A stretch of 64,000 bases of DNA. Origin: Flavobacteriaceae bacterium UBA1682 (GTDB lineage: Bacteria; Bacteroidota; Bacteroidia; Flavobacteriales; Flavobacteriaceae). Positions 58,101-64,000 of this stretch are shown here, piece after piece. The notes under the pieces are model-generated. The model was not told the DNA's origin. It saw nothing but the letters and a program-made list of their open reading frames with translations, and ran no database searches. Numbering within the stretch: the first letter of the stretch is position 1; every line of letters starts with the position of its first letter. The translations under genes were made by a program, and so were the position numbers. The DNA lies in the NCBI GenBank assembly GCA_002320285.1, contig DCKE01000023.1:54880-118879 (forward strand), in the 5' to 3' direction.

Positions 58101-60989
58101 GAACTTGTCCACAGCCACACCTTCAGTCGAAAGCATGACCTCAAATTCGTTGTTAAAAACGGGCTCTGAGTCGGTTAAATAATAGTATTTTAAAACATAC
58201 GGACCCCCATCTAATTCTAACATCGGCGATATCAACCAGTCATCAGACCGCGAACTCAAACCAAAGTATTTCATAGCTTGATCGCCTTCATAGGAACCGT
58301 CAGTAGTTGCACCCCAAATATTCTGAGTCGGACTACTTCCGTCTTTATTCACATCAACTATCGTCCAACATCTCAAGGTTTTTGAATCGGAATTAAAACC
58401 CTCTGCAAACGGTATTTGATAGACATCACAAGTCGTAAAGAATTTAAAAGGACCACTCCAAATACTGAAATCACCATTTCCGCAAACCGTTCTTACATAA
58501 AACTCATATTCCGTATTGGGCAGTAAATTTTTACCGGATTGATCTTGGGTGATCGCGTTTTCCTTAAGTGCAGTAGGGGTTCCGGCAGTTAAGGGAATTC
58601 CCTCACCTGCTTTTTGCACCACATATTCCCAACCACTTCCTTTAAAAACTGGAGATTCTTCCCAAGAGATGGTCGCTTTATCTTTTTCGATTTTTGATGC
58701 CCCCAACTTTAAGGGTTCTGGGCAACCTTTCACCTCTTCCACAAAGAAGTTATCGATGTAGATATAAGAGATTCCTTTGGTAACTGCGTGAAATGCGAGA
58801 TTAACATCACCACTAACTCCACTGATAAAGGCAATCTCCTCTAAATACCCTCCATTTCTATATGTATCTTTAGCCACAGCGACCTTATTAAAATCAGCTA
58901 CAGCCATACCCGAATTCGACAACAACACCTCAAATTCATTGTCGTAATCACTGGCTCTGTAATGGTATTTAATTCGGTATATTTTGTTGGCTTCAAAGGT
59001 TATAACCGGGCTTATCAACCAATCGTCGTGAACGAAGGTTCCCGTTCCATAACCGTAGAAATACATCGATTGGCCCCCTTCGTAATTGGAAGTATTGGTT
59101 TTCCAAAAATACAAGTCGTTGTTGTTGTTTAAAACCGTCCAACAACGCAGGGTTTTGGAATTCACGTTAAAACCTTCCCAGAAAGGCGTTTTAAAAATAC
59201 TGCAATTGGTTTTAAAGCTAAAAGGTCCCGACCATATACTGTATTTGCCATTTCCGCAAACCGTGCGTACATAAACCTCATATTCCGTATTGGCCTCTAG
59301 ATTCTTCCCGGCACTGTCCTTACTTACCGCATTACTCTTGCTCTTGGTCGCAGTGCCAGAAGCAAGCGGCGTACCCGTACCAGGGACCTGAACCACATAT
59401 TCCCAATCGGTCGCTTGAAACGCATCAATCCACGTTAGGGTTGCTTTGTCAATTCCGATATTCGTCGCATCGATCTTTATAGGCTCTGGACAATCCAAAA
59501 CTTCTTCTATAAACACATTGTCTACATAAACAGTAGTACTGCCCGTAGATACAACGTGCCAAGCTATATTTACCTTTCCACTAAGTCCCGAAATAAAAGC
59601 TACTTCCTCGAGATACGTATCGTTTTTATACGTTTTTTTGGCCACAACAACTTTGACAAACTTAGCTGGATCTATTCCTGAATTGGAAGCCAAGACCTCA
59701 AATTCATTATCGTTGGCCGCTGTAGTTTTATAGTGATATTTTAAGCGATAAATCTTGTTAGGCAAAAAGTTAAAATTCGGAGAAATCAACCAATCATCGT
59801 GTTTTTTACCAGCTCCGGAACCGAAGAAATATGCATGTTGATCGCCCTCAAAAGCCAATGCAGAAGTTTGCAGTTTCCAAATATTACTACTGGTAGGTCC
59901 AGTGGAATCTTGATTGCCATCGAAAAAGGTCCAACAGTCCAAATTTTTAGAAACCTTATTAAAACCCTCCCAAAATGGCAATACCATATCGTCACATAGG
60001 GTTCTAAATAAGTATGGACCAATCCACTTACTGGTTTTTCCCTGTCCACAACTCGATTTGATATAAATTTCGTATTCGGTATTGGGCTGTAGATTTCCTC
60101 CGCCATTAACACGTGTTATCGGTATGGTTTTACTGTTGGAAATTGTCCCACTCCCCACGGGCTCAGCGCCACCAGGTATTTGAACAAAATACTCCCAAGA
60201 CGAATTTAAAGTATCCACTATAGTGACGTTTAGTTTGTCCTTCTCCAAACCGCTGATCGCAATTTCATCATTTGGAGCAATACAGTCCACCTTTTCAACA
60301 CTGACATTATCGATATATATCATTGTTGATCCCGTAGAGACCACCCGCCATGCAATACGTACATCGGCTGTCTTCCCCTGAACATAAACTACTTTTTTGA
60401 CGTAATCCGCATTGTTATAAGTCGTTTTTGCCTGTATGGTAGTCGTAAAATCAGCCACTGAAGTCCCCGTCGTTGACAATAGGATTTCCAACTCATTGTT
60501 ATAAGAAGCGATGGTTTTAATGTAAAAGCTAATCGCATAGATATCGCCACTCATTTTTAAGGCAGGAGAAATCAGCCAATCGTCGTGCTTTTTACCCGTA
60601 CCGGAGCCCGAAAATTGCATGGCCCGATCACCCTCTTGCGGAGAGAGATTCGATTGCCGCCAGATATTCGTACCCGTCGGTGAGGTCGAATCATTGTTTC
60701 CATCGACTATAGTCCAACAACTGAACGTGGTTGATGACTGATTAAAACCTTCTTTAAAAGGTAACGTCAGCACATTACAGGCAGCTAACAAGCTTTTCGA
60801 CTCTGGCTGTGCTTGACTTTTGTGCCCGATAATTCCAGAGTTCTCACTTTCTTGATCACCGGTATATCGGAGGTCTGAAAGAAATTCTTTAGTCGAATTA
60901 AACAAGGAACTAAAACTGTTTTCCACTTTCGAGGCATACATAAAGATACCTAGAAATAGAAGTAAAAGGAATAATAGTTGTTTTCTCAT
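55155..60989 (-). CDS. Giant T9SS type B cargo adhesin, 1944 aa (array member 8)
   Basis: The shortest and most distinct member, and the first in transcription order. The signal peptide (MRKQLLFLLLLFLGIFMYA) is not of the MKKI type, and the WQxKSYAP motif is absent. In its place is a polar linker (about 26-68) rich in Ser, Glu and Gln. Four J+Fn3 units follow (about 69-1104; CWTIVDGNND, CWTFFDGNQD, CWTVLNNNND, CWTIVDVNKD), then the PPC-like domain, a diverged choice-of-anchor-L (FASESYDRGC, LFAAWLTEIATGEG), Ig-like segment, Cys modules, and CHU_C with DGFNDAFDL and WAGQNKNGK. An inverted repeat sits just upstream of its -7 box. It could be the oldest array member or one kept for a separate job; the domains still point to a T9SS surface adhesin. 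Confidence 0.92.
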   Translation of the reverse strand: MRKQLLFLLLLFLGIFMYASKVENSFSSLFNSTKEFLSDLRYTGDQESENSGIIGHKSQAQPESKSLLAACNVLTLPFKEGFNQSSTTFSCWTIVDGNNDSTSPTGTNIWRQSNLSPQEGDRAMQFSGSGTGKKHDDWLISPALKMSGDIYAISFYIKTIASYNNELEILLSTTGTSVADFTTTIQAKTTYNNADYVKKVVYVQGKTADVRIAWRVVSTGSTMIYIDNVSVEKVDCIAPNDEIAISGLEKDKLNVTIVDTLNSSWEYFVQIPGGAEPVGSGTISNSKTIPITRVNGGGNLQPNTEYEIYIKSSCGQGKTSKWIGPYLFRTLCDDMVLPFWEGFNKVSKNLDCWTFFDGNQDSTGPTSSNIWKLQTSALAFEGDQHAYFFGSGAGKKHDDWLISPNFNFLPNKIYRLKYHYKTTAANDNEFEVLASNSGIDPAKFVKVVVAKKTYKNDTYLEEVAFISGLSGKVNIAWHVVSTGSTTVYVDNVFIEEVLDCPEPIKIDATNIGIDKATLTWIDAFQATDWEYVVQVPGTGTPLASGTATKSKSNAVSKDSAGKNLEANTEYEVYVRTVCGNGKYSIWSGPFSFKTNCSIFKTPFWEGFNVNSKTLRCWTVLNNNNDLYFWKTNTSNYEGGQSMYFYGYGTGTFVHDDWLISPVITFEANKIYRIKYHYRASDYDNEFEVLLSNSGMAVADFNKVAVAKDTYRNGGYLEEIAFISGVSGDVNLAFHAVTKGISYIYIDNFFVEEVKGCPEPLKLGASKIEKDKATISWEESPVFKGSGWEYVVQKAGEGIPLTAGTPTALKENAITQDQSGKNLLPNTEYEFYVRTVCGNGDFSIWSGPFKFFTTCDVYQIPFAEGFNSDSKTLRCWTIVDVNKDGSSPTQNIWGATTDGSYEGDQAMKYFGLSSRSDDWLISPMLELDGGPYVLKYYYLTDSEPVFNNEFEVMLSTEGVAVDKFKQTLVARKKYLNKAWVEQVVFINNVKGVVNIGWHAVSSTGIRTLVSIDKVSIKKVTNCPEPYYVKTTAVTNNSIDIEWQQDGGITNWEVEIVGYGSQPTGLAANIKKVTGNPKTTLAGLSEGKAYSVFVRAVCSDNVTTSDWSTPLNTAIKVGLNDDCSGALTIPVNSGLECEKTISATFFGANISKVLEPFCHPTGVKTDVWFEFTATSTQHMLKMTDIYSSQESNGSSSSTMYIAIYDQDCATIINTAMSCFSFNNMGRDGIMMGLVPGKKYLLRVATTVKNPDFIFSLCITTSQFSSLEVSPSGDKYSVEELVKDVLIKSNCDLVSNIKYQAGDNSAINTLGYFNKAGADFPFEEGIVLATHAVKYTPGPHHYVASKDKVPKWTGDADLNEVIKQVGGVGFGDDKYVSVLEFDFIPIKDSLNFEYLFASESYDRGCTYVCKEGGALFAAWLTEIATGEGQNLALVPGTTEPIALSTIRDSNKSGAACRSMNPTFFSKYYDNVQDSKLDAPVNYVGLTVPMSSEKIPVKAGKKYRIKLAVADFCPNVLHTSAVFFNASSFDLGTVDLGVDMLVETNNALCDGESQTIKSGLSTDPDAVDIRWFRDEILIPNEKGPDLEVTESGTYKIMAKYLEVNCETSGSVKVEIFPAISKVLAKPEILTICRTSLKDLEIDLTQVEKKMLGTADPMNYAFTYFQTKAEAEIGENAIADPTEFLVKVSGSDVLVYQLVKDLYTGCTEIFEITLKSTAGSLPVAREDVRVCASYTFPALESNQAYYSLAAAQGKEYKPGDVLDSAGVYSVFVFQDNGAGCYEQTAYTISITEAVKADVFEDEDLQCDFYELKKLSEHNRYFTQSGGQGMELAVGMMIPDTQRIYVYALSPDGLCTDESSFEIRYEECPIPKGISPNGDGFNDAFDLSKHGATSVVIYNRYGSEVFSYHGNYTNQWAGQNKNGKLLPDGTYYYVVIAHGKTRTGWVQINK

Positions 60990-61015
60990 AAATGAATGTT
61001 TTACTGGTTTCCATC

Positions 61016-61023
61016 CAAATATA
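61016..61023 (-). promoter_or_regulatory. Putative -7 box of adhesin 8
   Basis: TATATTTG on the minus strand, 27 bases before the ATG. A TTTG lies 15 bases upstream (61039-61042), next to the inverted repeat at 61043-61063. Confidence 0.55.
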
Positions 61024-61042
61024 TCATTTTTATTTAACCAAA

Positions 61043-61063
61043 TATTAACACTGACTGTTAATA
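61043..61063. promoter_or_regulatory. Inverted repeat, possible operator
   Basis: TATTAACA and TGTTAATA form a perfect 8-bp inverted repeat around a 5-base spacer, covering the -33 region of the adhesin 8 promoter. It may be a regulator binding site; in such AT-rich DNA chance is not excluded. Other array promoters lack this sequence. Confidence 0.35.
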
Positions 61064-61274
61064 CCTACATTAATAACAACATTGTACGCCTAAAATAAAG
61101 TATTTGATAATTTTAAAGCCTAGTTACAATTAAATATATATCTTAAATTCGGCAGTAATTCGTAAATAATAAATAAATCTCATATAATTGTGATTTTATT
61201 CACACTTTGAGAGAATAGCCTTACTTCGCGACTTTATTCTAAGTATAAGCATACAGCAAGTGAATGGTGTAAAT
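61064..61274. other. Intergenic region between adhesin 8 and the 169-aa gene
   Basis: AT-rich, with no coding frame and no repeat recognised. Together with 61309-61478 it separates the adhesin array from the unrelated right-hand genes. Confidence 0.5.
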
Positions 61275-61308
61275 AAAAAATCCCAACTTTTTGGGGTTGG
61301 GATTTTTT
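61275..61308. terminator. Bidirectional terminator
   Basis: A perfect 13-bp stem, AAAAAATCCCAAC (61275-61287) with GTTGGGATTTTTT (61296-61308), 8-base loop, with A and T runs inside the stem. It probably ends transcription of the 169-residue gene, whose stop is 170 bases upstream, and shields the adhesin 8 promoter from read-through. Confidence 0.85.
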
Positions 61309-61478
61309 GTTGCTATCAACAGTACGAGATTAAGTGATCTATTTTGTGTATACTAGCATAACGCTGGAGCTAGCGGTTTTTTAACTTCACTTACCCTATT
61401 AACCCAGTAAGCCGTTTCAATAAAAACACATAACACTTATGCTTTATGTATTTTTTAAATTACGCTATCGAAAATACT

Positions 61479-61988
61479 TTAATTTTTTTTCAATTTTTTA
61501 TATTCCCGAATTAATTCTTTTAGCTGTCGATTAGAGGTAACGTCGACATCCTTATCCGATAAAAAATGTTTAAACTTGAAATTGCTTTTATAATTTTTCA
61601 GCATGATTTCCTGATCAATAATTAAAAGTTCATTTCTTAAATGTTGTTTTTCAGCCTCTATTACACCAAGTAATTCGAATTTATCGCCAAAATCTCTGCG
61701 AAAAGTAGTGGTATTAAAAGGAATCGCGTTTAGAATTTGCATTTGTTTTTTTGATTTTAGGTCCAAACCTCCAATGATTTTAATTGCAATTTCTTCAACC
61801 TCATTTTTTGATAGAAGATCTAAATTTTCAGGAAAAAGCGATTCAAATTGTTGTTTTTTCTTTCCCTTTTTGTAGTCCGCAGATTTAGAAGCCGATTTAT
61901 TTACCGTTTCAGTAGAAACAAATCCACTTCCAAAACATTTTTTACAATTACTATTTAAGCCTTGGCAAGTACAAATTTCAGATCTCAT
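61479..61988 (-). CDS. Hypothetical protein with DnaJ-like Cys pairs, 169 aa
   Basis: I do not recognise a family. The N-terminus has Cys6-x-Cys8-x-Gly10 and Cys15-x2-Cys18-x-Gly20-x-Gly22, reminiscent of half a DnaJ-type CxxCxGxG zinc site, with no signal peptide. A Lys-rich linker (about 31-46, KKGKKKQQ) follows, then a mostly helical charged region, likely coiled coil in part (EAEKQHLRNELLIIDQEI), and a basic C-terminus (REYKKLKKN). It is probably a cytoplasmic metal-binding protein that could bind nucleic acid; that is a guess from composition. A TAGTTTTG box (62034-62041) 46 bases before the ATG could be its promoter. It does not belong to the adhesin array by content. Confidence 0.7.
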   Translation of the reverse strand: MRSEICTCQGLNSNCKKCFGSGFVSTETVNKSASKSADYKKGKKKQQFESLFPENLDLLSKNEVEEIAIKIIGGLDLKSKKQMQILNAIPFNTTTFRRDFGDKFELLGVIEAEKQHLRNELLIIDQEIMLKNYKSNFKFKHFLSDKDVDVTSNRQLKELIREYKKLKKN

Positions 61989-62166
61989 TTATTTTATTGT
62001 TATAGTAATTATTTATAAAAAGTATTTCATTTGCAAAACTAATCAAATTCTGTTTCAAAATAGTTTAAAATGTTTTCGTAATTATCCAGAGCTATAAGAT
62101 CCCTTGCCGAGCGTAATGAAAGACTACGGAGTCAATCTTTTCGCTAGCTAGCAGAGCAGATATTCT

Positions 62167-62343
62167 TTACTCGGCAAAGAATTTTGTTGAAATGAAACCT
62201 GTAAAAACCCCTAACAATACAAGAAAAAAAATATTTCTCGCCCATTTCTCTTCTTTCCGTTCATCAACCAAACTTGATCCACACCGTTTTATTAAAAGCC
62301 ACCATAAAAATCCTCCAATATCACTTAAATCAGTATATCTCAT
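62167..62343 (-). CDS. Small membrane protein, 58 aa
   Basis: The minus strand reads ATG to TAA without interruption: MRYTDLSDIGGFLWWLLIKR, a charged middle (DERKEEKW), then a hydrophobic helix (NIFFLVLLGVFTGFIST) and FFAE. It has one clear transmembrane helix near residues 38-53 and a second short hydrophobic stretch near 10-18. Amino acid composition is protein-like and there is ample upstream space for a promoter. I recognise no family. An 8-bp inverted repeat (TTGCCGAG at 62104-62111, CTCGGCAA at 62170-62177) overlaps its last codons. Confidence 0.6.
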   Translation of the reverse strand: MRYTDLSDIGGFLWWLLIKRCGSSLVDERKEEKWARNIFFLVLLGVFTGFISTKFFAE

Positions 62344-62404
62344 ATTGTATTAAAATTTATGTAACATAATACTCATCATAGTATTTTCTGTAAAAACATT
62401 TGGC

Positions 62405-62455
62405 GCCCCTGCTGCCGCACAAAATGAAATTCGACCAAGTCAGTCCTTTCATGTA
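62405..62455. repeat. Decayed REP-like palindrome
   Basis: CCCCTGCTGCCGCAC matches the left part of the REP-like element at 63654-63686. After some 23 unrelated bases, TCCTTTCATGT resembles its right part. It looks like an element broken by a short insertion and no longer able to fold. Confidence 0.35.
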
Positions 62456-62566
62456 AAAAAATTCATTATACCAATATTCCTTCTTAAACCGCAGTTAATA
62501 TACAAAGAAACCGAATGCTATTCTGACAAAGTTAGAAGACTTCCTTTTATTGACAAACTGCCTTTG
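62456..62566. other. Intergenic stretch without a gene
   Basis: Together with 62344-62404 this AT-rich stretch shows no coding frame on either strand. A plus-strand frame at 62550-62864 runs antisense through the lipoprotein gene and is not a gene. Confidence 0.5.
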
Positions 62567-62606
62567 TAAAACAAAACTCCCAATAGGATTGAGCGTTTTT
62601 GTTTTT
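62567..62606 (-). terminator. Weak terminator candidate
   Basis: AAAACAAAACTC (from 62568) pairs imperfectly with GAGCGTTTTTGTTTT, extended by an ATTG/CAAT-like inner stem. It would end transcripts of the lipoprotein gene past the REP-like element. The stem has bulges, so this is tentative. Confidence 0.3.
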
Positions 62607-62646
62607 AATAGAGGACTCGCCCCAGAATTCTTGTGTTTATTTATCG

Positions 62647-62679
62647 TACCACACGAAAGGATTCGTGCGGTAGCGGGGG
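62647..62679 (-). repeat. REP-like palindrome, copy 1 (inverted orientation)
   Basis: On the minus strand this is CCCCCGCTACCG, then the stem arms CCGCACGAA and TTCGTGTGG. It matches the two copies at 63654-63686 and 63793-63825 in the opposite orientation, and starts 12 bases past the stop codon of the lipoprotein gene. Confidence 0.75.
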
Positions 62680-62690
62680 TAGCGGGGAAC

Positions 62691-63557
62691 TTATTTCTTA
62701 ATATGATAATGCATTACTTTATCTTTTGGAATAGAATCAGGTCGTGGTATTATAAAGAACGTTTTTTCGAAACACTTTTCCGCTTCTCGAATACTCAATG
62801 TAGTATCGCTCGTTTTCTTCATATCGATTTCATATACAAAACCACGAATAGTTTGCTGTCCTAAAACCTCAAAATCTACTCCAAAAAAACCATCATTATT
62901 AGACGAATAAAAAGTATCAACCTTAGACTCTGCAATATTACTGTAGTCTGGCTTCAAATTATATCCCAGACAAATATTGGTATCTGTGTTCTTTTCAAGT
63001 ATTTTTTTAAAGACTAAAGTTCCCGTACTTCTGCCCATATATAAAGTATCTGGTATTATAAATTTGACATAATTACTTTCCTCCTCTTTTACCTTTCCAT
63101 GTGGATCATACTTGATATGTTGTGAATACTCATTCTTTCCTGTCTTTAATACAAAATATCTTTCTTCTATTTTTATTCCTAATTCATTATAGTAACACCA
63201 CCATCCTACCCGAGAGCCTTTAAATAGATTCCCCCTCTCTACGACATTCCCTTTGCTATTAACCTTCTCATAAAAAGAATGTGAAGCAGAATTTTGAGTA
63301 AAAAAGCTGACAATCTTACCAGCTGATGAATACACGAAAATAGTATCTATAACTGTCGATTTTCCATAATAAATAACTCGTTGCTTTAGCCCTTCTTGAT
63401 TAAAAACTATTGTCTTTTGCTTTTCATTTTTTAAATAATAATTCTCTAGTTTTAATGAGCCATTTTCATAATACTCTACTTCAATTTTTTCTTTAAAACA
63501 GGAGGCTACTAGAATTAATAGAAGTAAACATAGACAAATTTTAGTTAACTTTTTCAT
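62691..63557 (-). CDS. Lipoprotein with MORN-like N-terminal repeats, 288 aa
   Basis: The lipoprotein signal peptide has a lipobox, LVASC, with Cys20 as the lipidation site, so the mature protein is anchored in a membrane, probably facing the periplasm or surface. Residues about 27-60 contain a MORN_2-type motif (EYYENGSLKLENYY), and later segments repeat the pattern loosely (KGNVVERGNLFKGSRVGWWCYYNELGIKIEERYF). The C-terminal half (about 160-288) is beta-rich and not recognised; it ends with a hydrophilic tail, PKDKVMHYHIKK. No catalytic motif was seen. MORN_2 proteins are common in this phylum and mostly uncharacterised. REP-like palindromes lie on both sides of this gene, pointing inward and outward, so it may sit in a hot spot for rearrangement. 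Confidence 0.75.
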   Translation of the reverse strand: MKKLTKICLCLLLLILVASCFKEKIEVEYYENGSLKLENYYLKNEKQKTIVFNQEGLKQRVIYYGKSTVIDTIFVYSSAGKIVSFFTQNSASHSFYEKVNSKGNVVERGNLFKGSRVGWWCYYNELGIKIEERYFVLKTGKNEYSQHIKYDPHGKVKEEESNYVKFIIPDTLYMGRSTGTLVFKKILEKNTDTNICLGYNLKPDYSNIAESKVDTFYSSNNDGFFGVDFEVLGQQTIRGFVYEIDMKKTSDTTLSIREAEKCFEKTFFIIPRPDSIPKDKVMHYHIKK

Positions 63558-63653
63558 ATAATTGTTTTACTCTTTCTCTCTGATTGTTCTTTGCTTGCAA
63601 TGAATCTTGACTTTTTTTAACCTCGGATGATGTGCATTAAAACGGAACATTCT

Positions 63654-63686
63654 CCCCCGCTGCCGCACGAATCCTTTCGTGTGGCA
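63654..63686 (+). repeat. REP-like palindrome, copy 2
   Basis: A CCCCCGCTG head, then the arms CCGCACGAA and TTCGTGTGG (one G-T pair) around TCCT. Such short GC-rich palindromes next to an IS200-like transposase are typical of REP/RAYT systems. The same element recurs at 63793-63825. Confidence 0.8.
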
Positions 63687-63742
63687 CATGCACCTCAACA
63701 ATACTTAATAAAAAACACTTTCTGCACGATATTACTTTTCGT

Positions 63743-63795
63743 TAGAAGTTTTCTTAACTATAAGATTCATATACCACTACATTATCAACTAACCC
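63743..63795 (-). pseudogene. Duplicated 3' end of the RAYT transposase gene
   Basis: These 53 bases are identical to 63868-63920. On the minus strand they encode the transposase C-terminus LVDNVVVYESYS and stop, but are cut off from the rest of the gene by a REP-like palindrome. Repeat plus palindrome form a tandem unit of about 125-139 bases; the two units differ by a 14-base indel. It is a remnant, not a working gene. Confidence 0.8.
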
Positions 63796-63825
63796 CCGCT
63801 GCCGCACGAATCCTTTCGTGTGGCA
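63793..63825 (+). repeat. REP-like palindrome, copy 3
   Basis: Same head and stem arms as copy 2, 139 bases to its right and directly past the stop codon side of the transposase tail. The AT-rich sequence that follows (ACTTAATAAAAAA) is also shared with copy 2. Confidence 0.8.
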
Positions 63826-63878
63826 AATACATCTCAACCATACTTAATAAAAAAACTTTCTGTTCGGTAGAAGTTTTC

Positions 63879-64000
63879 TTAACTATAAGATTCATATACC
63901 ACTACATTATCAACTAACCCCTTAAAACCTGCATAATCCATAGCACTGCGATAGACAGAATCCTCTGCTCTGTAAACCAAACCCGCTTCAACTGGATTAT
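63879..64000 (-). CDS. REP-associated tyrosine transposase (RAYT, Y1/IS200-like), C-terminus only
   Basis: The last 39 codons and the stop of a gene that enters from the right edge: NPVEAGLVYRAEDSVYRSAM, then DYAGFKGLVDNVVVY. The pattern NPVEAGLV...EDYxYSSAxDYAGxKGLLD is characteristic of the C-terminal end of RAYT-type Y1 transposases. The catalytic HUH motif and tyrosine lie outside the window. RAYTs are single-copy host-fixed transposases that act on REP palindromes; three such palindromes are found within 1.4 kb of it, which supports the call. Confidence 0.85.
   Translation of the reverse strand, partial: NPVEAGLVYRAEDSVYRSAMDYAGFKGLVDNVVVYESYS

Noticed and set aside
2947..60112. Many reading frames of 60-170 codons on the opposite strand or in other frames inside the adhesin genes
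   Set aside because: They mirror the repeated coding sequence, recur at the same place in each J+Fn3 unit, and lack any domain or start signal.
2283..60989. CRISPR-like or minisatellite interpretation of the repeats
   Set aside because: The repeat units are protein domains of about 780 bases in frame, not short direct repeats with spacers.
62104..62177. Inverted repeat TTGCCGAG/CTCGGCAA with a GCTAGCTAGC palindrome inside
   Set aside because: Arms are short and far apart and one lies in coding sequence; no sign of a mobile element or structured RNA beyond this.
62550..62864. 104-codon plus-strand frame
   Set aside because: It runs antisense through the REP-like element and the end of the lipoprotein gene; no plausible protein family.

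Overview
The window looks like a chromosomal segment of a Bacteroidota species, most likely a flavobacterium. Three things point there: it is AT-rich, it uses the TAnnTTTG type of -7 promoter box, and almost all of it is devoted to the type IX secretion system (T9SS). About 58 of 64 kb is one accessory locus on the minus strand. It holds eight giant paralogous surface proteins (1944 to 2754 residues) in tandem, with one complete and one edge-truncated PorP/SprF-family outer membrane partner gene at the left end (1-2222).

All eight giants share a plan: signal peptide; in seven of them a short WQxKSYAPxLYLQPYF-like motif; four to six units of about 260 residues, each a cleaved-adhesin/choice-of-anchor-J-like domain (CWTIVDxNxD ... 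EGxxSMYFYG ... DDWLISP ... NIAWHV ... YIDNV) followed by an Fn3-like domain (WEYxVQ ... NTEYEFYVRTxC); a PPC-like domain; a choice-of-anchor-L domain in one of two alleles; an Ig-like segment; three Cys-containing modules; and a CHU_C / gliding-motility-associated C-terminal domain of about 83 residues (KGISPNGDGxNDRFDL to GWVQIN[KR]). That last domain is the type B T9SS sorting signal. Three of the eight (2283-10547, 32472-39893, 47288-54715) carry an extra N-terminal domain. I infer that these are secreted through T9SS with a PorP/SprF-family partner and displayed as long adhesin-like stalks. Substrates and ligands cannot be read from the sequence.

Nearly every giant has its own TATATTTG box 27-38 bases before the ATG and its own hairpin terminator, so the array looks like a set of separately transcribed units. 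Intergenic remains show that the ancestral unit was giant gene + hairpin + PorP/SprF + terminator. Behind the second giant only the last codons of a PorP/SprF gene survive (10870-10925). The leftmost PorP/SprF copy (1-712) keeps a decayed copy of the hairpin but has no giant gene in front of it.

The right end (60990-64000) is different: a 169-residue protein with DnaJ-like Cys pairs (61479-61988), a 58-residue membrane protein (62167-62343), a lipoprotein (62691-63557), and the C-terminus of a REP-associated tyrosine (IS200-like, Y1) transposase running off the window (63879-64000). REP-like palindromes surround the lipoprotein gene, and the transposase tail plus a palindrome has been tandemly duplicated. 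No rRNA, tRNA, CRISPR array or complete insertion sequence was seen.
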